Shown here piece by piece: positions 8,886 through 17,088 of a stretch of 64,000 nucleotides of DNA. The translations under genes and the position numbers were made by a program. Every line of letters starts with the position of its first letter. Positions within the stretch are counted from its first letter, which is position 1. Origin of the DNA: Sphingomonas sp. Leaf412 (GTDB taxonomy: Bacteria > Pseudomonadota > Alphaproteobacteria > Sphingomonadales > Sphingomonadaceae); the NCBI RefSeq assembly GCF_001425405.1, contig NZ_LMQP01000003.1:553822-617821 (forward strand), written 5' to 3'. The notes under the pieces were generated by a model, which was not told the origin of the DNA, searched no databases, and saw nothing but the letters and a program-made list of their open reading frames with translations.

Positions 8886-10304
8886 TCACACCCGCCAGTC
8901 CCACCCCAGCGGGTCCCCGTCCATCACCTCGACTCCGGCCGCCGCCAGTTCGTCGCGGATCGCGTCCGACCGCGGGTAATCCTTCGCCACCCGCGCCTCG
9001 CGTCGCTCCGCCAGCCGCGCCGCGATTTCGTCCTCGTCGATCGTCGCATCCGCGGGCCGCACGCGCAGCGCCGCGCGCGTCAGCGTCGACAGCCCCAGCC
9101 CCAGCAGGTCGTCGAAATCCGCGAGCGCCGCCACGCGCGCCTGCGGCGACAGCGCCTTGTCCGCCAGCATCGCGTCCAGCACCGTCAGCGCGCGCGGCGT
9201 CGCCAGATCGTCGCTCAGCGCCGCGTCGAGCTGGTCGCGATACGTGCCCGCATCGTCCCGCCCCCTGCCGTCGCCGCGATCGCGCAACGCGCCGACCGCC
9301 TGCACCAGCCGCTTCAACCGCACCTGCGCCGCCGCCAGCCCGTCCCAGCCGAACTCCAGCTCGCTGCGATAATGCGCCTGAAGGCACATCATCCGGTACG
9401 CCAGCGGGTGGAAACCGCGGTCGACCAGCCGTTGCAGCGTCAGGAACCCGCCCGAGGATTTGGACATCTTCCCCGTACGATCGACCAGGAAGTTGTTGTG
9501 CATCCACACCTTCGCGCCCGGATCGCCGCAATCGCAATGCGCCTGGTTCTGCGCGATCTCGTTCGGGTGGTGGATCTCGCGATGGTCGATCCCGCCGGTG
9601 TGGATGTCGAACGGCAGGCCGAGATATTTCGCGCTCATGACGGAGCATTCCAGATGCCACCCCGGCGCCCCGCGGCCCCACGGCGAATCCCATTCCATCT
9701 GCCGCTGCTCGCCCGGCGGGCTGGTGCGCCAGATCGCGAAGTCCTGCGGATGCCGCTTCCCCGCCACCGCCTCGATCCGTCCCTCCGCCGCGTCATGCGC
9801 GGCGCCCGCCAGCGCGCCGTAATGCGGCACGGTCGACACGTCGAAATACAGGCCGTCGTCCAGGCGATAGCAATGCCCGGCCTCCATGCGGACGCCCCAT
9901 TCGATCATTTCCGCCACATGGTCGGTCGCCTTGGGCATGTGCGTCGGGCGGCGGATGTTCAGCGCGGCCAGGTTATCCTCGAACGCCTGCGTGTAATGCG
10001 CCGCGATCGCCCAGATGTCGCGGCCGCTCGCCTTCGCCGCGGCCTCCATCTTGTCGTCGCCCGCGTCGGCGTCGCTGGTCAGGTGGCCGACGTCGGTGAT
10101 GTTCAGGACATGGGTCAGCCGCAGGCCCTTCCACGTCAGCACGCGCGACAGCGTGTCGGTGAAGACATAGGCGCGCAGATTGCCGACATGCGCGTAATTG
10201 TAGACCGTCGGCCCGCACGAATAGACGCGGGCATGGCCCGGCTCGATCGGCGCGAAGGGTTCGGTGGTACGGGTCAGGCTGTTGTGGAGGACAAGCGGCG
10301 TCAT
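8886..10304 (-). CDS. cysS: Cysteinyl-tRNA synthetase
   Basis: CysS charges tRNA-Cys. The 472-residue class I synthetase shows the HIGH-type sequence H-V-G-N at 39-42, following C30-G-P-T-V-Y-N, and KMSKS at 279-283. Zinc ligands are recognisable as C30, C220 (W-H-L-E-C-S) and the G-G-I-D-H-R-E-I-H-H-P-N-E block (238-250). The C-terminal region is the normal anticodon-binding domain. It is divergently arranged with the amidase gene and upstream of the rml operon. Confidence 0.98.
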   Translation of the reverse strand: MTPLVLHNSLTRTTEPFAPIEPGHARVYSCGPTVYNYAHVGNLRAYVFTDTLSRVLTWKGLRLTHVLNITDVGHLTSDADAGDDKMEAAAKASGRDIWAIAAHYTQAFEDNLAALNIRRPTHMPKATDHVAEMIEWGVRMEAGHCYRLDDGLYFDVSTVPHYGALAGAAHDAAEGRIEAVAGKRHPQDFAIWRTSPPGEQRQMEWDSPWGRGAPGWHLECSVMSAKYLGLPFDIHTGGIDHREIHHPNEIAQNQAHCDCGDPGAKVWMHNNFLVDRTGKMSKSSGGFLTLQRLVDRGFHPLAYRMMCLQAHYRSELEFGWDGLAAAQVRLKRLVQAVGALRDRGDGRGRDDAGTYRDQLDAALSDDLATPRALTVLDAMLADKALSPQARVAALADFDDLLGLGLSTLTRAALRVRPADATIDEDEIAARLAERREARVAKDYPRSDAIRDELAAAGVEVMDGDPLGWDWRV

Positions 10305-10411
10305 GCCACGCCCCTTATCCGCTCGTGCGCGACCGCGCGAGGGCCACGACGCCCCGCCCGGCGACCGCGACGGACTTTGCCCCGTCGGCGGCGACGCGCT
10401 ACATCCACGCT

Positions 10412-11254
10412 ATGACCCGCATCGCGATCGTCCAGACCAGCACCGGCATCGATCCCACCGCGAACGCCGCGCATCTGGCCGACGCCATCGCGCGGGCGGC
10501 GGCGGGCGGGGCGCGGATGGCGTTCACGCCCGAAATGTCCGGCCTGCTCGATCGCGACCGCACCCGCGCCGCCGCCGCGATCCGGACCGAGGCGGACGAC
10601 CCCGTCCTCGCCACCGTGCGCGAGGCCGCGGCGCGCCACGGCCTGTGGGTCCATCTCGGCTCGCTCGCGCTGCGGCGCGACGACGGCCGCTACGCCAATC
10701 GCGGGTTCGTGATCGATTCGGACGGCGCGGTCCGGGCGCGCTACGACAAATTGCACCTGTTCGACGTCGACCTGCCGACCGGCGAAAGCTGGCGCGAATC
10801 GGCCGCCTACGCACCGGGCGACCGGGCGGTCGTGGTCGATACGCCCGCGGGCCGGCTGGGCCTGTCGATCTGCTACGACCTGCGCTTCGCCGATCTGTAT
10901 CGCGCGTTGAGCGATGCGGGCGCGACGATCCTGTCGGTGCCCGCCGCCTTCACCCGCCCGACCGGCGCGGCGCACTGGCATGTCCTGCTGCGCGCGCGGG
11001 CGATCGAATCGGCGGCATGGCTGGTCGCCGCGGCGCAGACCGGCCGCCACGCCGATGGCCGGGAGACGTACGGCCATTCGCTCGCGATCGATCCCTGGGG
11101 TCAGGTCGCGGTCGACGCGGGCGAGGAGGTCGGCATCACCTTCGCCGAGGTCGATCCGGCCGCGGTCGCCGACGTCCGCGCGCGCATCCCGGTCCTGGCG
11201 CATCGCCGCGCGATTCCGGCGGTGGAGCAGGCGCGGGCGATCTTGCCTACATGA
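10412..11254 (+). CDS. Nitrilase-family amidase, probably deaminated glutathione amidase (Nit1-like)
   Basis: This 280-residue member of the carbon-nitrogen hydrolase superfamily has the catalytic triad visible as Glu41 (F-T-P-E-M), Lys113 (Y-D-K-L-H-L-F-D) and Cys154 (S-I-C-Y-D-L-R-F). The Y-D-K-L-H-L-F-D and C-Y-D-L-R-F-x-x-L-Y-R-A-L blocks are those of Nit1/YbeM-type enzymes, which repair deaminated glutathione; that specific role is inferred. Start ATG at 10412 (M-T-R-I-A-I-V-Q) is chosen because the upstream residues are low-complexity and outside the fold. Confidence 0.88.
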   Translation: MTRIAIVQTSTGIDPTANAAHLADAIARAAAGGARMAFTPEMSGLLDRDRTRAAAAIRTEADDPVLATVREAAARHGLWVHLGSLALRRDDGRYANRGFVIDSDGAVRARYDKLHLFDVDLPTGESWRESAAYAPGDRAVVVDTPAGRLGLSICYDLRFADLYRALSDAGATILSVPAAFTRPTGAAHWHVLLRARAIESAAWLVAAAQTGRHADGRETYGHSLAIDPWGQVAVDAGEEVGITFAEVDPAAVADVRARIPVLAHRRAIPAVEQARAILPT

Positions 11255-11290
11255 AAAGCACCTGTTAGGTGCAGTCCGTTCGGCGCAGGC

Positions 11291-11321
11291 TTGCCTGTCG
11301 CCGCCTTAGCCGTTTTATATT
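11291..11321 (+). promoter_or_regulatory. Probable promoter of rpsU
   Basis: TTGCCT (11291-11296) is followed by TATATT (11316-11321), an AT-rich patch unusual here. The spacing is 19 bp, or 17-18 bp if the -10 is read as TTTATA or TTATAT. The rpsU ATG follows about 30 nt later. Confidence 0.45.
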
Positions 11322-11349
11322 TTCCGTTTCACCGGAGTTCCGTGGTTCC

Positions 11350-11556
11350 ATGCAGATCATCGTCCGCGACAACAACGTCGACCAGGCCCTGCGCGCGCTC
11401 AAGAAGAAGTTGCAGCGCGAGGGTGTGTATCGCGAGATGAAGCTGCGCCGGCACTACGAGAAGCCGTCGGAGAAGCGTGCGCGCGAACGCGCCGCCGCGA
11501 TCCGCCGCGCGCGCAAGCTGGAGCGCAAGCGCGCCGAGCGCGACGGCGCCCGGTAA
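11350..11556 (+). CDS. rpsU: 30S ribosomal protein bS21
   Basis: This 68-residue, highly basic protein begins [13 protein letters not shown], the standard S21 N-terminus. S21 sits at the platform of the small subunit near the 16S 3' end and helps mRNA start-site recognition. The second half is almost entirely Arg/Lys/Ala/Glu ([10 protein letters not shown]), as usual. ATG at 11350 is the only start that gives the family N-terminus. It has its own likely promoter. Confidence 0.96.
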   Translation: MQIIVRDNNVDQALRALKKKLQREGVYREMKLRRHYEKPSEKRARERAAAIRRARKLERKRAERDGAR

Positions 11557-11652
11557 GCACCGGTTCGCGCCACGACGTGGCGTGAACTTCGTAAACTTCC
11601 GGCGGTGATCGAAACGGGACCGTTCCCGGCGCCGCCTATCGGGGCCGTCGCC

Positions 11653-12219
11653 ATGTCCACCGTCACCGCCGTTCCGCTGGCTCCCGTGAAGCGCGCCTAC
11701 CTCGTCTGGCTGTGGCTCGGACTGGCGCTCGCGCTCGTCGCGGGCGTGGCGCTGGCGAAGGCGGGCGACACCGGGATCAAGGCGACGCCGTCGGGCCTGC
11801 GCTACCAGGTGCTGGCCCCCGGCACCGGGACGGCCCGGCCCACCGATGCGGACGTCGCGCTGGTGAATTACACCGGCAAGCTGGCCGACGGCACCGTGTT
11901 CGACAAGTCGCAGCAGCCGACGCCGCTGCCGGTCGCGGGCATGATAAAGGGCTTCAGCGAAGGGCTGAAGCTGATGCCGAAGGGGGCGAAGTACCGTTTC
12001 TGGATCGCGCCGGAGCTGGGCTACGGCCCGCAGGCGAACGGCCCCATTCCCGCGAATTCGACGCTGACCTTCGATGTCGAGCTGGTCGACTTCCTGCCCG
12101 AAGCGACGCTGCGCGCGCTTCAGCAGCAACAGCAGATGATGGGCGGCGCGGGCGGTGGTGCGCCCGGCGGTGCCCCTGGCGGCGCAATGCCCCCCGGCGC
12201 GGAAATGCCCGGCCGCTGA
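11653..12219 (+). CDS. FKBP-type peptidyl-prolyl isomerase, membrane-anchored
   Basis: This 188-residue protein has a basic N-terminus and a single hydrophobic anchor (about 16-36), then one FKBP domain (about 43-147) with V-N-Y-T-G-K-L (71-77), G-T-V-F-D-K-S and A-P-E-L-G-Y-G (119-125). It probably acts on prolines of exported proteins on the periplasmic side. The C-terminal 35 residues are a low-complexity Gln, then Gly/Ala/Pro/Met tail (five Q at 157-161). An upstream GTG (11605) is possible, but ATG 11653 places the anchor correctly. Confidence 0.9.
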   Translation: MSTVTAVPLAPVKRAYLVWLWLGLALALVAGVALAKAGDTGIKATPSGLRYQVLAPGTGTARPTDADVALVNYTGKLADGTVFDKSQQPTPLPVAGMIKGFSEGLKLMPKGAKYRFWIAPELGYGPQANGPIPANSTLTFDVELVDFLPEATLRALQQQQQMMGGAGGGAPGGAPGGAMPPGAEMPGR

Positions 12220-12224
12220 CGGTC

Positions 12225-13010
12225 CTAGCGAAGGTCGCCCGGCACGCTCATCTCCCACGTCGCCGCGCCCTCCATGCCCAGCGCGGTCAGCCGTCCGCCG
12301 GGCATGTAGGCGCCGGTGTCGATCCCGATCCGGTGCGGACGATAGTCCACCGCTTCGCTGATCGTATGGCCGTGGACGATCATCGCGCCCAGCGGCTTGC
12401 CATGTCCCAGGAACGGCTCCCTGATCCAGCGCAGGTCGGATTCGCGCTGCGCGTCCAATGCCCGGTCCGGGTGGACCCCGGCATGGACCAGCAGGTAGCC
12501 GCCCACCGCCACCGACGGCTCGAACCCGGACAGGAAGGCGACGTGGTCGGCGGGCACGTGCTGCGCCAGCCACGCCGACAGTTCCGCATGGTCCATCCGC
12601 TCGTAGTCGGGCGCCGACAGGCCGTAGCTCAGCGCGGTTTCCCGCCCGCCGACGCGGCAGAACATGCGCGTCGACTTCGCCTCCCCGGCGACGGCGCCCA
12701 GGAAGATCTCCTCATGGTTGCCGAAGACGAACCGCACGCCCGGCCGCTCCCGGGACAATCGCAACAAATCCTCGACCACCCCCGCCGAATCGGGGCCGCG
12801 GTCGACCAGGTCGCCCAGGAACACGATCCGCGTGTCCGCCGGTCCACGCTCGCGGTCGTCGGCCGCGATCAGATCCAGCAATTCGGACAGCGCGGCGCGG
12901 GATCCGTGGATATCCCCGACCGCATAGACGCGCTGCCCTGCCGGCACTTCTGCCGTCACACGGGCAGGCGCCGTCACCGCACGCAACAACTTCTTCAGCA
13001 TCACGGGCAC
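12225..13010 (-). CDS. Serine/threonine-type protein phosphatase (calcineurin-like)
   Basis: This 261-residue protein has all metal-binding blocks of the PPP/bacterial ApaH-PrpE-like family: GDIHG (residues 32-36), GDLVDRGPDS (66-75), GNHEE (97-101), a V-H-A-G block and V-H-G-H-T near the C-terminus. It hydrolyses phosphomonoesters, either phosphoproteins or small molecules such as diadenosine tetraphosphate; sequence does not decide. ATG at 13010 or 13001 may be the start (M-P-V-M-L-K-K). It is divergent from galU across a 92-bp spacer. Confidence 0.88.
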   Translation of the reverse strand: MPVMLKKLLRAVTAPARVTAEVPAGQRVYAVGDIHGSRAALSELLDLIAADDRERGPADTRIVFLGDLVDRGPDSAGVVEDLLRLSRERPGVRFVFGNHEEIFLGAVAGEAKSTRMFCRVGGRETALSYGLSAPDYERMDHAELSAWLAQHVPADHVAFLSGFEPSVAVGGYLLVHAGVHPDRALDAQRESDLRWIREPFLGHGKPLGAMIVHGHTISEAVDYRPHRIGIDTGAYMPGGRLTALGMEGAATWEMSVPGDLR

Positions 13011-13102
13011 CTAGGGTGCCGCATCGGGCGACGCAACCGTCGCGAAACCCCTTGCGCCGATCCGCGATGCCGATAGTCGGTCGGGCAGGACAAGGAGCTT
13101 CC

Positions 13103-13966
13103 ATGACGATCAAGCCCGTTCGCAAGGCCGTCTTCCCCGTCGCCGGCCTCGGCACCCGTTTCCTTCCCGCGACGAAGGCGATGCCGAAGGAGATGCTGAC
13201 CGTCGTCGACAAGCCGCTGATCCAATATGCGGTGGAAGAGGCGCTGGAGGCGGGGATCGAGCAGATCATCTTCGTCACCGGGCGCAACAAGTCGGCGATC
13301 GAGGACCATTTCGACATCGCCTACGAACTGGAAGACACGATGCGCGCGCGCGGCAAGTCGCTCGCCGCGATCGACGGCATCCGCATGGAGCCGGGCAGCC
13401 CGGTCTACATCCGTCAGCAGGAGCCGCTGGGGCTGGGCCATGCCGTGTGGTGCGCGCGCGAGATCGTCGGCGACGAACCCTTCGCGGTGCTCCTCCCCGA
13501 CGAACTGATGGTCGGCGGCTGCCTGCGCCAGATGGTCGACGCCTATGCGCGCGTCGGCGGCAACATCGTCGCCGCGCTGGAGGTGCCGGCGGAGGAGACG
13601 CACAAATACGGCGTCATCGCACCGGGGGCGGAGGACGGTCGCCTGGTCGGGATCGAGGCGCTGGTCGAGAAGCCCGCGCAGGGCAGCGCGCCGTCGAACC
13701 TGATGATTCCGGGCCGCTACATCCTCCAGCCGGAGGTGATGCGCATCCTGGATGCGAAGCAGACCGGGGCGGGGGGCGAGATCCAGCTGACCGACGCGAT
13801 GGCGCAGCTGATCGGGAAGCAGCCGTTCCACGGTTTCCGCTTCACCGGCGACCGCCACGATTGCGGGGACAAGGCGGGGTATATCCAGGCGAACCTGGCC
13901 CTGGCGCTCGCCCGCGACGACCTGGCGCCGCAGGTCCGCGACTTCGCGCGCGCGCTACTGGCCTGA
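13103..13966 (+). CDS. galU: UTP-glucose-1-phosphate uridylyltransferase
   Basis: GalU makes UDP-glucose from UTP and glucose 1-phosphate for polysaccharides and glycolipids. The 287-residue protein has the nucleotide signature G-L-G-T-R-F-L-P-A-T-K (residues 14-24) and K-E-M-L-T-V-V-D-K-P, followed by V-T-G-R-N-K and L-P-D-E. An AAGGAG ribosome-binding site lies at 13092-13097, 5 nt before ATG. The last 12 bases overlap the convergent moeB-like gene. Together with the rml operon it supplies sugar nucleotides for envelope or exopolysaccharide. Confidence 0.97.
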   Translation: MTIKPVRKAVFPVAGLGTRFLPATKAMPKEMLTVVDKPLIQYAVEEALEAGIEQIIFVTGRNKSAIEDHFDIAYELEDTMRARGKSLAAIDGIRMEPGSPVYIRQQEPLGLGHAVWCAREIVGDEPFAVLLPDELMVGGCLRQMVDAYARVGGNIVAALEVPAEETHKYGVIAPGAEDGRLVGIEALVEKPAQGSAPSNLMIPGRYILQPEVMRILDAKQTGAGGEIQLTDAMAQLIGKQPFHGFRFTGDRHDCGDKAGYIQANLALALARDDLAPQVRDFARALLA

Positions 13967-14716
13967 ACAGCCGGGGCAGCCGGGGTCCTTGGGCAGCCGC
14001 AACGTCCGGAACCGCAGCGACAGCAGGTCGGCCAGCACGATGCTGCCCGCCGGATCGTCGCCGAACGGGACGACCGCGCGGATCGCCTCCAGCGCGGCCA
14101 GGCTGCCGAACACGCCCGCCACCGGCCCCAGCACGCCCGCCTCGGCGCAGCTGACGCCGTCGCGGTCGGGCGCATCGCCCACGAAGCAGCGGTAGCAGGG
14201 GCGATCCGCCTCCCACCCGCGGAACACGCCCAACTGCCCCTCGAACTGACCGATCGCGGCGGACACGAGCGGAATCCGCCGTGCGAGCGCCGCGTCCGCG
14301 ACGAGCAGCCGGGTCGCGAAATTGTCGCAGCCGTCGATGACGACGTCCGCCCCGTCCAGCGCGGCGGCGATGGTGGACGAATCGATCCGGACGTCCATCG
14401 CCTCGACCGTGACATGGGGATTCAGCGCGGTCACGCGCGCCGCGGCCCGGACCGCCTTGGCCGCGCCCAGGTCGGCACCGTCGAACAGCGTCTGGCGCTG
14501 GAGATTGGACAGGTCGACGCGGTCGTCGTCGATCAGGCGCAGGCGCCCGAAGCCCGCGGCGGCGGCGTACTGGATCGCGGGACTGCCGATCCCGCCGCAT
14601 CCCACGATCGCCAGCGTCGCGGCGCGCAACCGCCGCTGCCCGGCGCCGCCGACCTCGCGCAGCACGATGTGGCGCGCATATCGGGTCAGTTCGTCGGGGG
14701 AGAGGGGATCGGCCAT
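13955..14716 (-). CDS. moeB: HesA/MoeB/ThiF-family adenylyltransferase
   Basis: This E1-like enzyme adenylates the C-terminus of a ubiquitin-fold sulphur carrier (MoaD or ThiS). The 253-residue protein has the ATP-binding loop G-C-G-G-I-G (39-44), the D-D-D-x-V-D-x-S-N-L-Q-R-Q block and the zinc cysteines C-Y-R-C and C-P-G-C, the latter at the very C-terminus. No rhodanese domain is attached. MoeB (molybdopterin) and ThiF (thiamine) cannot be separated without neighbours of either pathway, so the symbol is provisional. The start M-A-D-P-L-S at 14716 is preferred to the frame extension to 14746, which runs into the terminator. Confidence 0.85.
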   Translation of the reverse strand: MADPLSPDELTRYARHIVLREVGGAGQRRLRAATLAIVGCGGIGSPAIQYAAAAGFGRLRLIDDDRVDLSNLQRQTLFDGADLGAAKAVRAAARVTALNPHVTVEAMDVRIDSSTIAAALDGADVVIDGCDNFATRLLVADAALARRIPLVSAAIGQFEGQLGVFRGWEADRPCYRCFVGDAPDRDGVSCAEAGVLGPVAGVFGSLAALEAIRAVVPFGDDPAGSIVLADLLSLRFRTLRLPKDPGCPGCSGQ

Positions 14717-14743
14717 CGCGCGGACATAGGCGCGCGCGACAGG

Positions 14744-14782
14744 CAAAAAAATAGCGGCCCGCGAAGGCCGCTATTTCTTTTA
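14744..14782 (-). terminator. Intrinsic terminator of the small gene at 14801-15046
   Basis: A 9-bp perfect stem (ATAGCGGCC / GGCCGCTAT, 14751-14759 and 14766-14774) with a 6-nt loop is followed on the minus strand by a run of seven T. The mirrored T-rich flank could also let it work in the other direction. Confidence 0.8.
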
Positions 14783-14800
14783 TCGGTCGAACCGACGGAC

Positions 14801-15046
14801 TTAGTTGCTGTCCGCGTCGTCGTCCTCGTCGGCAACGATGATGATGCCCGCGACGACGGCGGCAGCCGCCAGGATCGCGACGATCACGCCGCCACCGGCC
14901 AGCTCGTTCTTCTTCGACGTTGCCGACGCGGCGCGAACCGACTTGGCAACCGACAGGCTAGCCGCCGAATTGGCAGGCGCGGCAACCGCAGGTGCGGCGG
15001 CCATGGAAACCGCGGCGGCGGTCAGGAAAAGCTTCCCAAGACGCAT
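14801..15046 (-). CDS. Small exported/membrane protein with acidic tail
   Basis: This 81-residue protein begins with a clear signal peptide (M-R-L-G-K-L-F-L-T-A-A-A..., probable cleavage after A-V-A-A at about residue 23). A Ser/Ala/Lys-containing segment follows, then a hydrophobic Ala/Ile/Val helix (about 50-71), and it ends in an acidic tail A-D-E-D-D-D-A-D-S-N. A strong ribosome-binding site (AAAGGGAG) precedes ATG. It is flanked by its own terminator, so it is a monocistronic unit. I do not recognise a function. Confidence 0.8.
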   Translation of the reverse strand: MRLGKLFLTAAAVSMAAAPAVAAPANSAASLSVAKSVRAASATSKKNELAGGGVIVAILAAAAVVAGIIIVADEDDDADSN

Positions 15047-15264
15047 GTTGAACTCCCTTTGTGCTCGTCAGCGAGGCCATGGCACGAACATTCGGCCAGA
15101 GCAACCCGTCAACCTTTGTGGTGGGAAAACGCTCCCGAACCGATGCGATGCGGCAACACCATTGCCGCGCCGTGGGTCTAAACAGGGTTAAGGGTTAAGA
15201 AAAACCCCCAAACGCGCCCGTCGCGCGAAAAAAACGACGAGTGGTGGGGCAGCATTCCCGCGCA

Positions 15265-15711
15265 TCACCTGCCGGTGGAGCCGAAGCCTCTGGAACCGCG
15301 CGACGTATCGTCCAGCGCGTCCACTTCCTCCATCGTCGCGCAAAGTACGGGGGCGGGCACCAATTGTGCGATCCTGTCGCCGCGCGCGATCGGGAAGGGA
15401 TCGGCCCCCAGATTCGCGAGGATCACCTTCACCTCCCCGCGATAGTCGGAATCGATCGTCCCCGGGGTGTTCAGGCACGTGACCCCGTGCTTCAGCGCCA
15501 GGCCCGAGCGCGGCCGCACCTGCACCTCGTATCCCGGCGGGATCGCCATCGCGAAACCGGTCGCGACGGCATGGCGCGCGCCGGGCGCCAGCATCAGGTC
15601 CTCCGCCGCGACGACGTCCATCCCCGCCGCCCCCGCGGTGGCATAGGCGGGGACGGGCAGGTCGCGGCCATGTGGCAGGCGGAGGAGGCGGATCGCGATC
15701 GCGTGTGTCAT
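15265..15711 (-). CDS. dut: dUTP diphosphatase
   Basis: Dut hydrolyses dUTP to dUMP, keeping uracil out of DNA and supplying thymidylate synthesis. The 148-residue trimeric-type dUTPase shows motif 1 (A-A-G-M-D), motif 2 (R-S-G-L-A), motif 3 ([10 protein letters not shown]), motif 4 (G-D-R-I-A-Q-L) and the mobile C-terminal motif 5 ([10 protein letters not shown]). It follows coaBC on the same strand after 93 bp; coaBC-dut is a common gene pair in proteobacteria. Confidence 0.97.
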   Translation of the reverse strand: MTHAIAIRLLRLPHGRDLPVPAYATAGAAGMDVVAAEDLMLAPGARHAVATGFAMAIPPGYEVQVRPRSGLALKHGVTCLNTPGTIDSDYRGEVKVILANLGADPFPIARGDRIAQLVPAPVLCATMEEVDALDDTSRGSRGFGSTGR

Positions 15712-15771
15712 GCGCGCGTCCTAGCCGACAATCGCCGGGCGTTGGAAGACGATCGCCGCCGGCGCCGCGGT

Positions 15772-15817
15772 CCCGCCGTCAGGCATCGTCCAGTGACCCC
15801 GCCGTCAGGCATCGTCC
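15772..15817. repeat. 26-bp-period tandem duplication at the coaBC stop
   Basis: The sequence CCCGCCGTCAGGCATCGTCC occurs at 15772-15791 and again at 15798-15817. The second copy contains the last coaBC codons and its stop; the first lies just downstream. Confidence 0.85.
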
Positions 15818-17001
15818 CGCGACAAGGTGTCCGCGATCCGCGCCGCCAGTCGCCGCGCGACCTCCTCCTTGGGCAACGGCGCCCACGCCTCCTGCCCGTC
15901 GGCGGTCACGATATGGACCGCGTTGGTGCCGCCCCCCATCACGTCGCCGGACACGTCGTTGGCCACGATCCAGTCCGCGCCCTTGCGCGCCAGCTTCGCG
16001 ACCGCATTCGCGACCACGTCCTGCGTCTCCGCCGCGAATCCCACGACCAGTCGGGGGCGGCGCGGTCCCTTCGCCAGCGTGGCGAGGATGTCGGGATTCT
16101 CGACCAGGCGCAGCGGGACGGGCGCGTCGCCCGCCTTCTTCAGCTTGTGCGCGGCCTCATCCGCCGCGCGCCAGTCCGCCACCGCGGCGACCATCACCGC
16201 GGCATCGGCGGGCAGGGCGTCGTCGACCGCCGCCGCCATCTCGCGCGCGGATTCCACGTCGACCCGATCGACCCCCACCGGCGTGGGCAGCGTCACCGGC
16301 CCGGACACCAGCGTCACCCGCGCGCCCAGCGCGGCGAGCGCGCCCGCGATGGCATAGCCCTGCTTCCCCGAGGAGCGGTTGGCGATGTAGCGGACGGGAT
16401 CGATCGGTTCGTGCGTCGGCCCTGCGGTCACCAGGACGTGGCGACCGGCCAGCGGCCCTCCCGCCTCGCCGCCCAGCATCGCCGCGATGCGGTGCAGGAT
16501 CGCGGGCGGTTCGGGCAGGCGTCCGGGGCCGAACTCGCCGCATGCCATCGCGCCCTCGTCGGGCGTCATCACGGTGACGCCGTCGGCGCGCAGCGTGGCG
16601 ACGTTGCGCTGCGTGGCGGGGTGCTGCCACATCCGCACGTTCATCGCCGGCGCGGCAAGCACCGGCGTATCGGTCGCGAGCAGGACGGTGGTGGCCAGAT
16701 CGTCCGCGATCCCCGCCGCCATCCGCGCCATCAGGTCCGCGGTGGCGGGTGCGACGACGATCAGGTCCGCCTCGCGGCTGAGCTGGATATGGCCCATCTC
16801 CGCCTCGTCCTTCAGGTCCCACAACGTCGTGAAGACCTGGCTCTCGCTCAGCGCGGCCAGGGTCATCGGCGTGACGAAATGCGCCCCGCCCTCGGTCAGG
16901 ATGCAGCGGACGCGGTGGCCGGCCTTGCGCAGGCCGCGCACGATCTCGCACGCCTTGTAGGCCGCGATGCCGCCGCCGACGATCAGGAGGATGCGTTTCA
17001 T
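15805..17001 (-). CDS. coaBC: Bifunctional phosphopantothenoylcysteine decarboxylase / phosphopantothenate-cysteine ligase
   Basis: This enzyme covers two consecutive steps of coenzyme A synthesis. The N-terminal flavoprotein CoaC part (about 1-180) has V-G-G-G-I-A-A-Y-K-A and the P-A-M-N-x-x-M-W block plus A-C-G-E-x-G-x-G-R-L with its catalytic Cys. The C-terminal CoaB part has T-A-G-P-T-x-E-P-I-D-P-V-R and A-A-V-A-D-W with K-L-K-K. The 398-residue length is standard. It lies downstream of the ubiE-ubiB group and upstream of dut. panB, another gene of the same pathway, is at the right window edge. Confidence 0.97.
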   Translation of the reverse strand: MKRILLIVGGGIAAYKACEIVRGLRKAGHRVRCILTEGGAHFVTPMTLAALSESQVFTTLWDLKDEAEMGHIQLSREADLIVVAPATADLMARMAAGIADDLATTVLLATDTPVLAAPAMNVRMWQHPATQRNVATLRADGVTVMTPDEGAMACGEFGPGRLPEPPAILHRIAAMLGGEAGGPLAGRHVLVTAGPTHEPIDPVRYIANRSSGKQGYAIAGALAALGARVTLVSGPVTLPTPVGVDRVDVESAREMAAAVDDALPADAAVMVAAVADWRAADEAAHKLKKAGDAPVPLRLVENPDILATLAKGPRRPRLVVGFAAETQDVVANAVAKLARKGADWIVANDVSGDVMGGGTNAVHIVTADGQEAWAPLPKEEVARRLAARIADTLSRDDA

Positions 17002-17088
17002 CGGGCGATCATAGTCCAGCCTGCGCGCCGGGCGAAGTCGAAGTCCGCGATCGGCTGGGGACGAACGGAGAGTCTGAAGGGGAAGGAT

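Noticed and set aside
13955..13966. Overlap of galU and moeB 3' ends as a sign of a frameshift
   Set aside because: The genes are convergent, both proteins have normal C-termini, and a 12-bp tail overlap is common in compact genomes.
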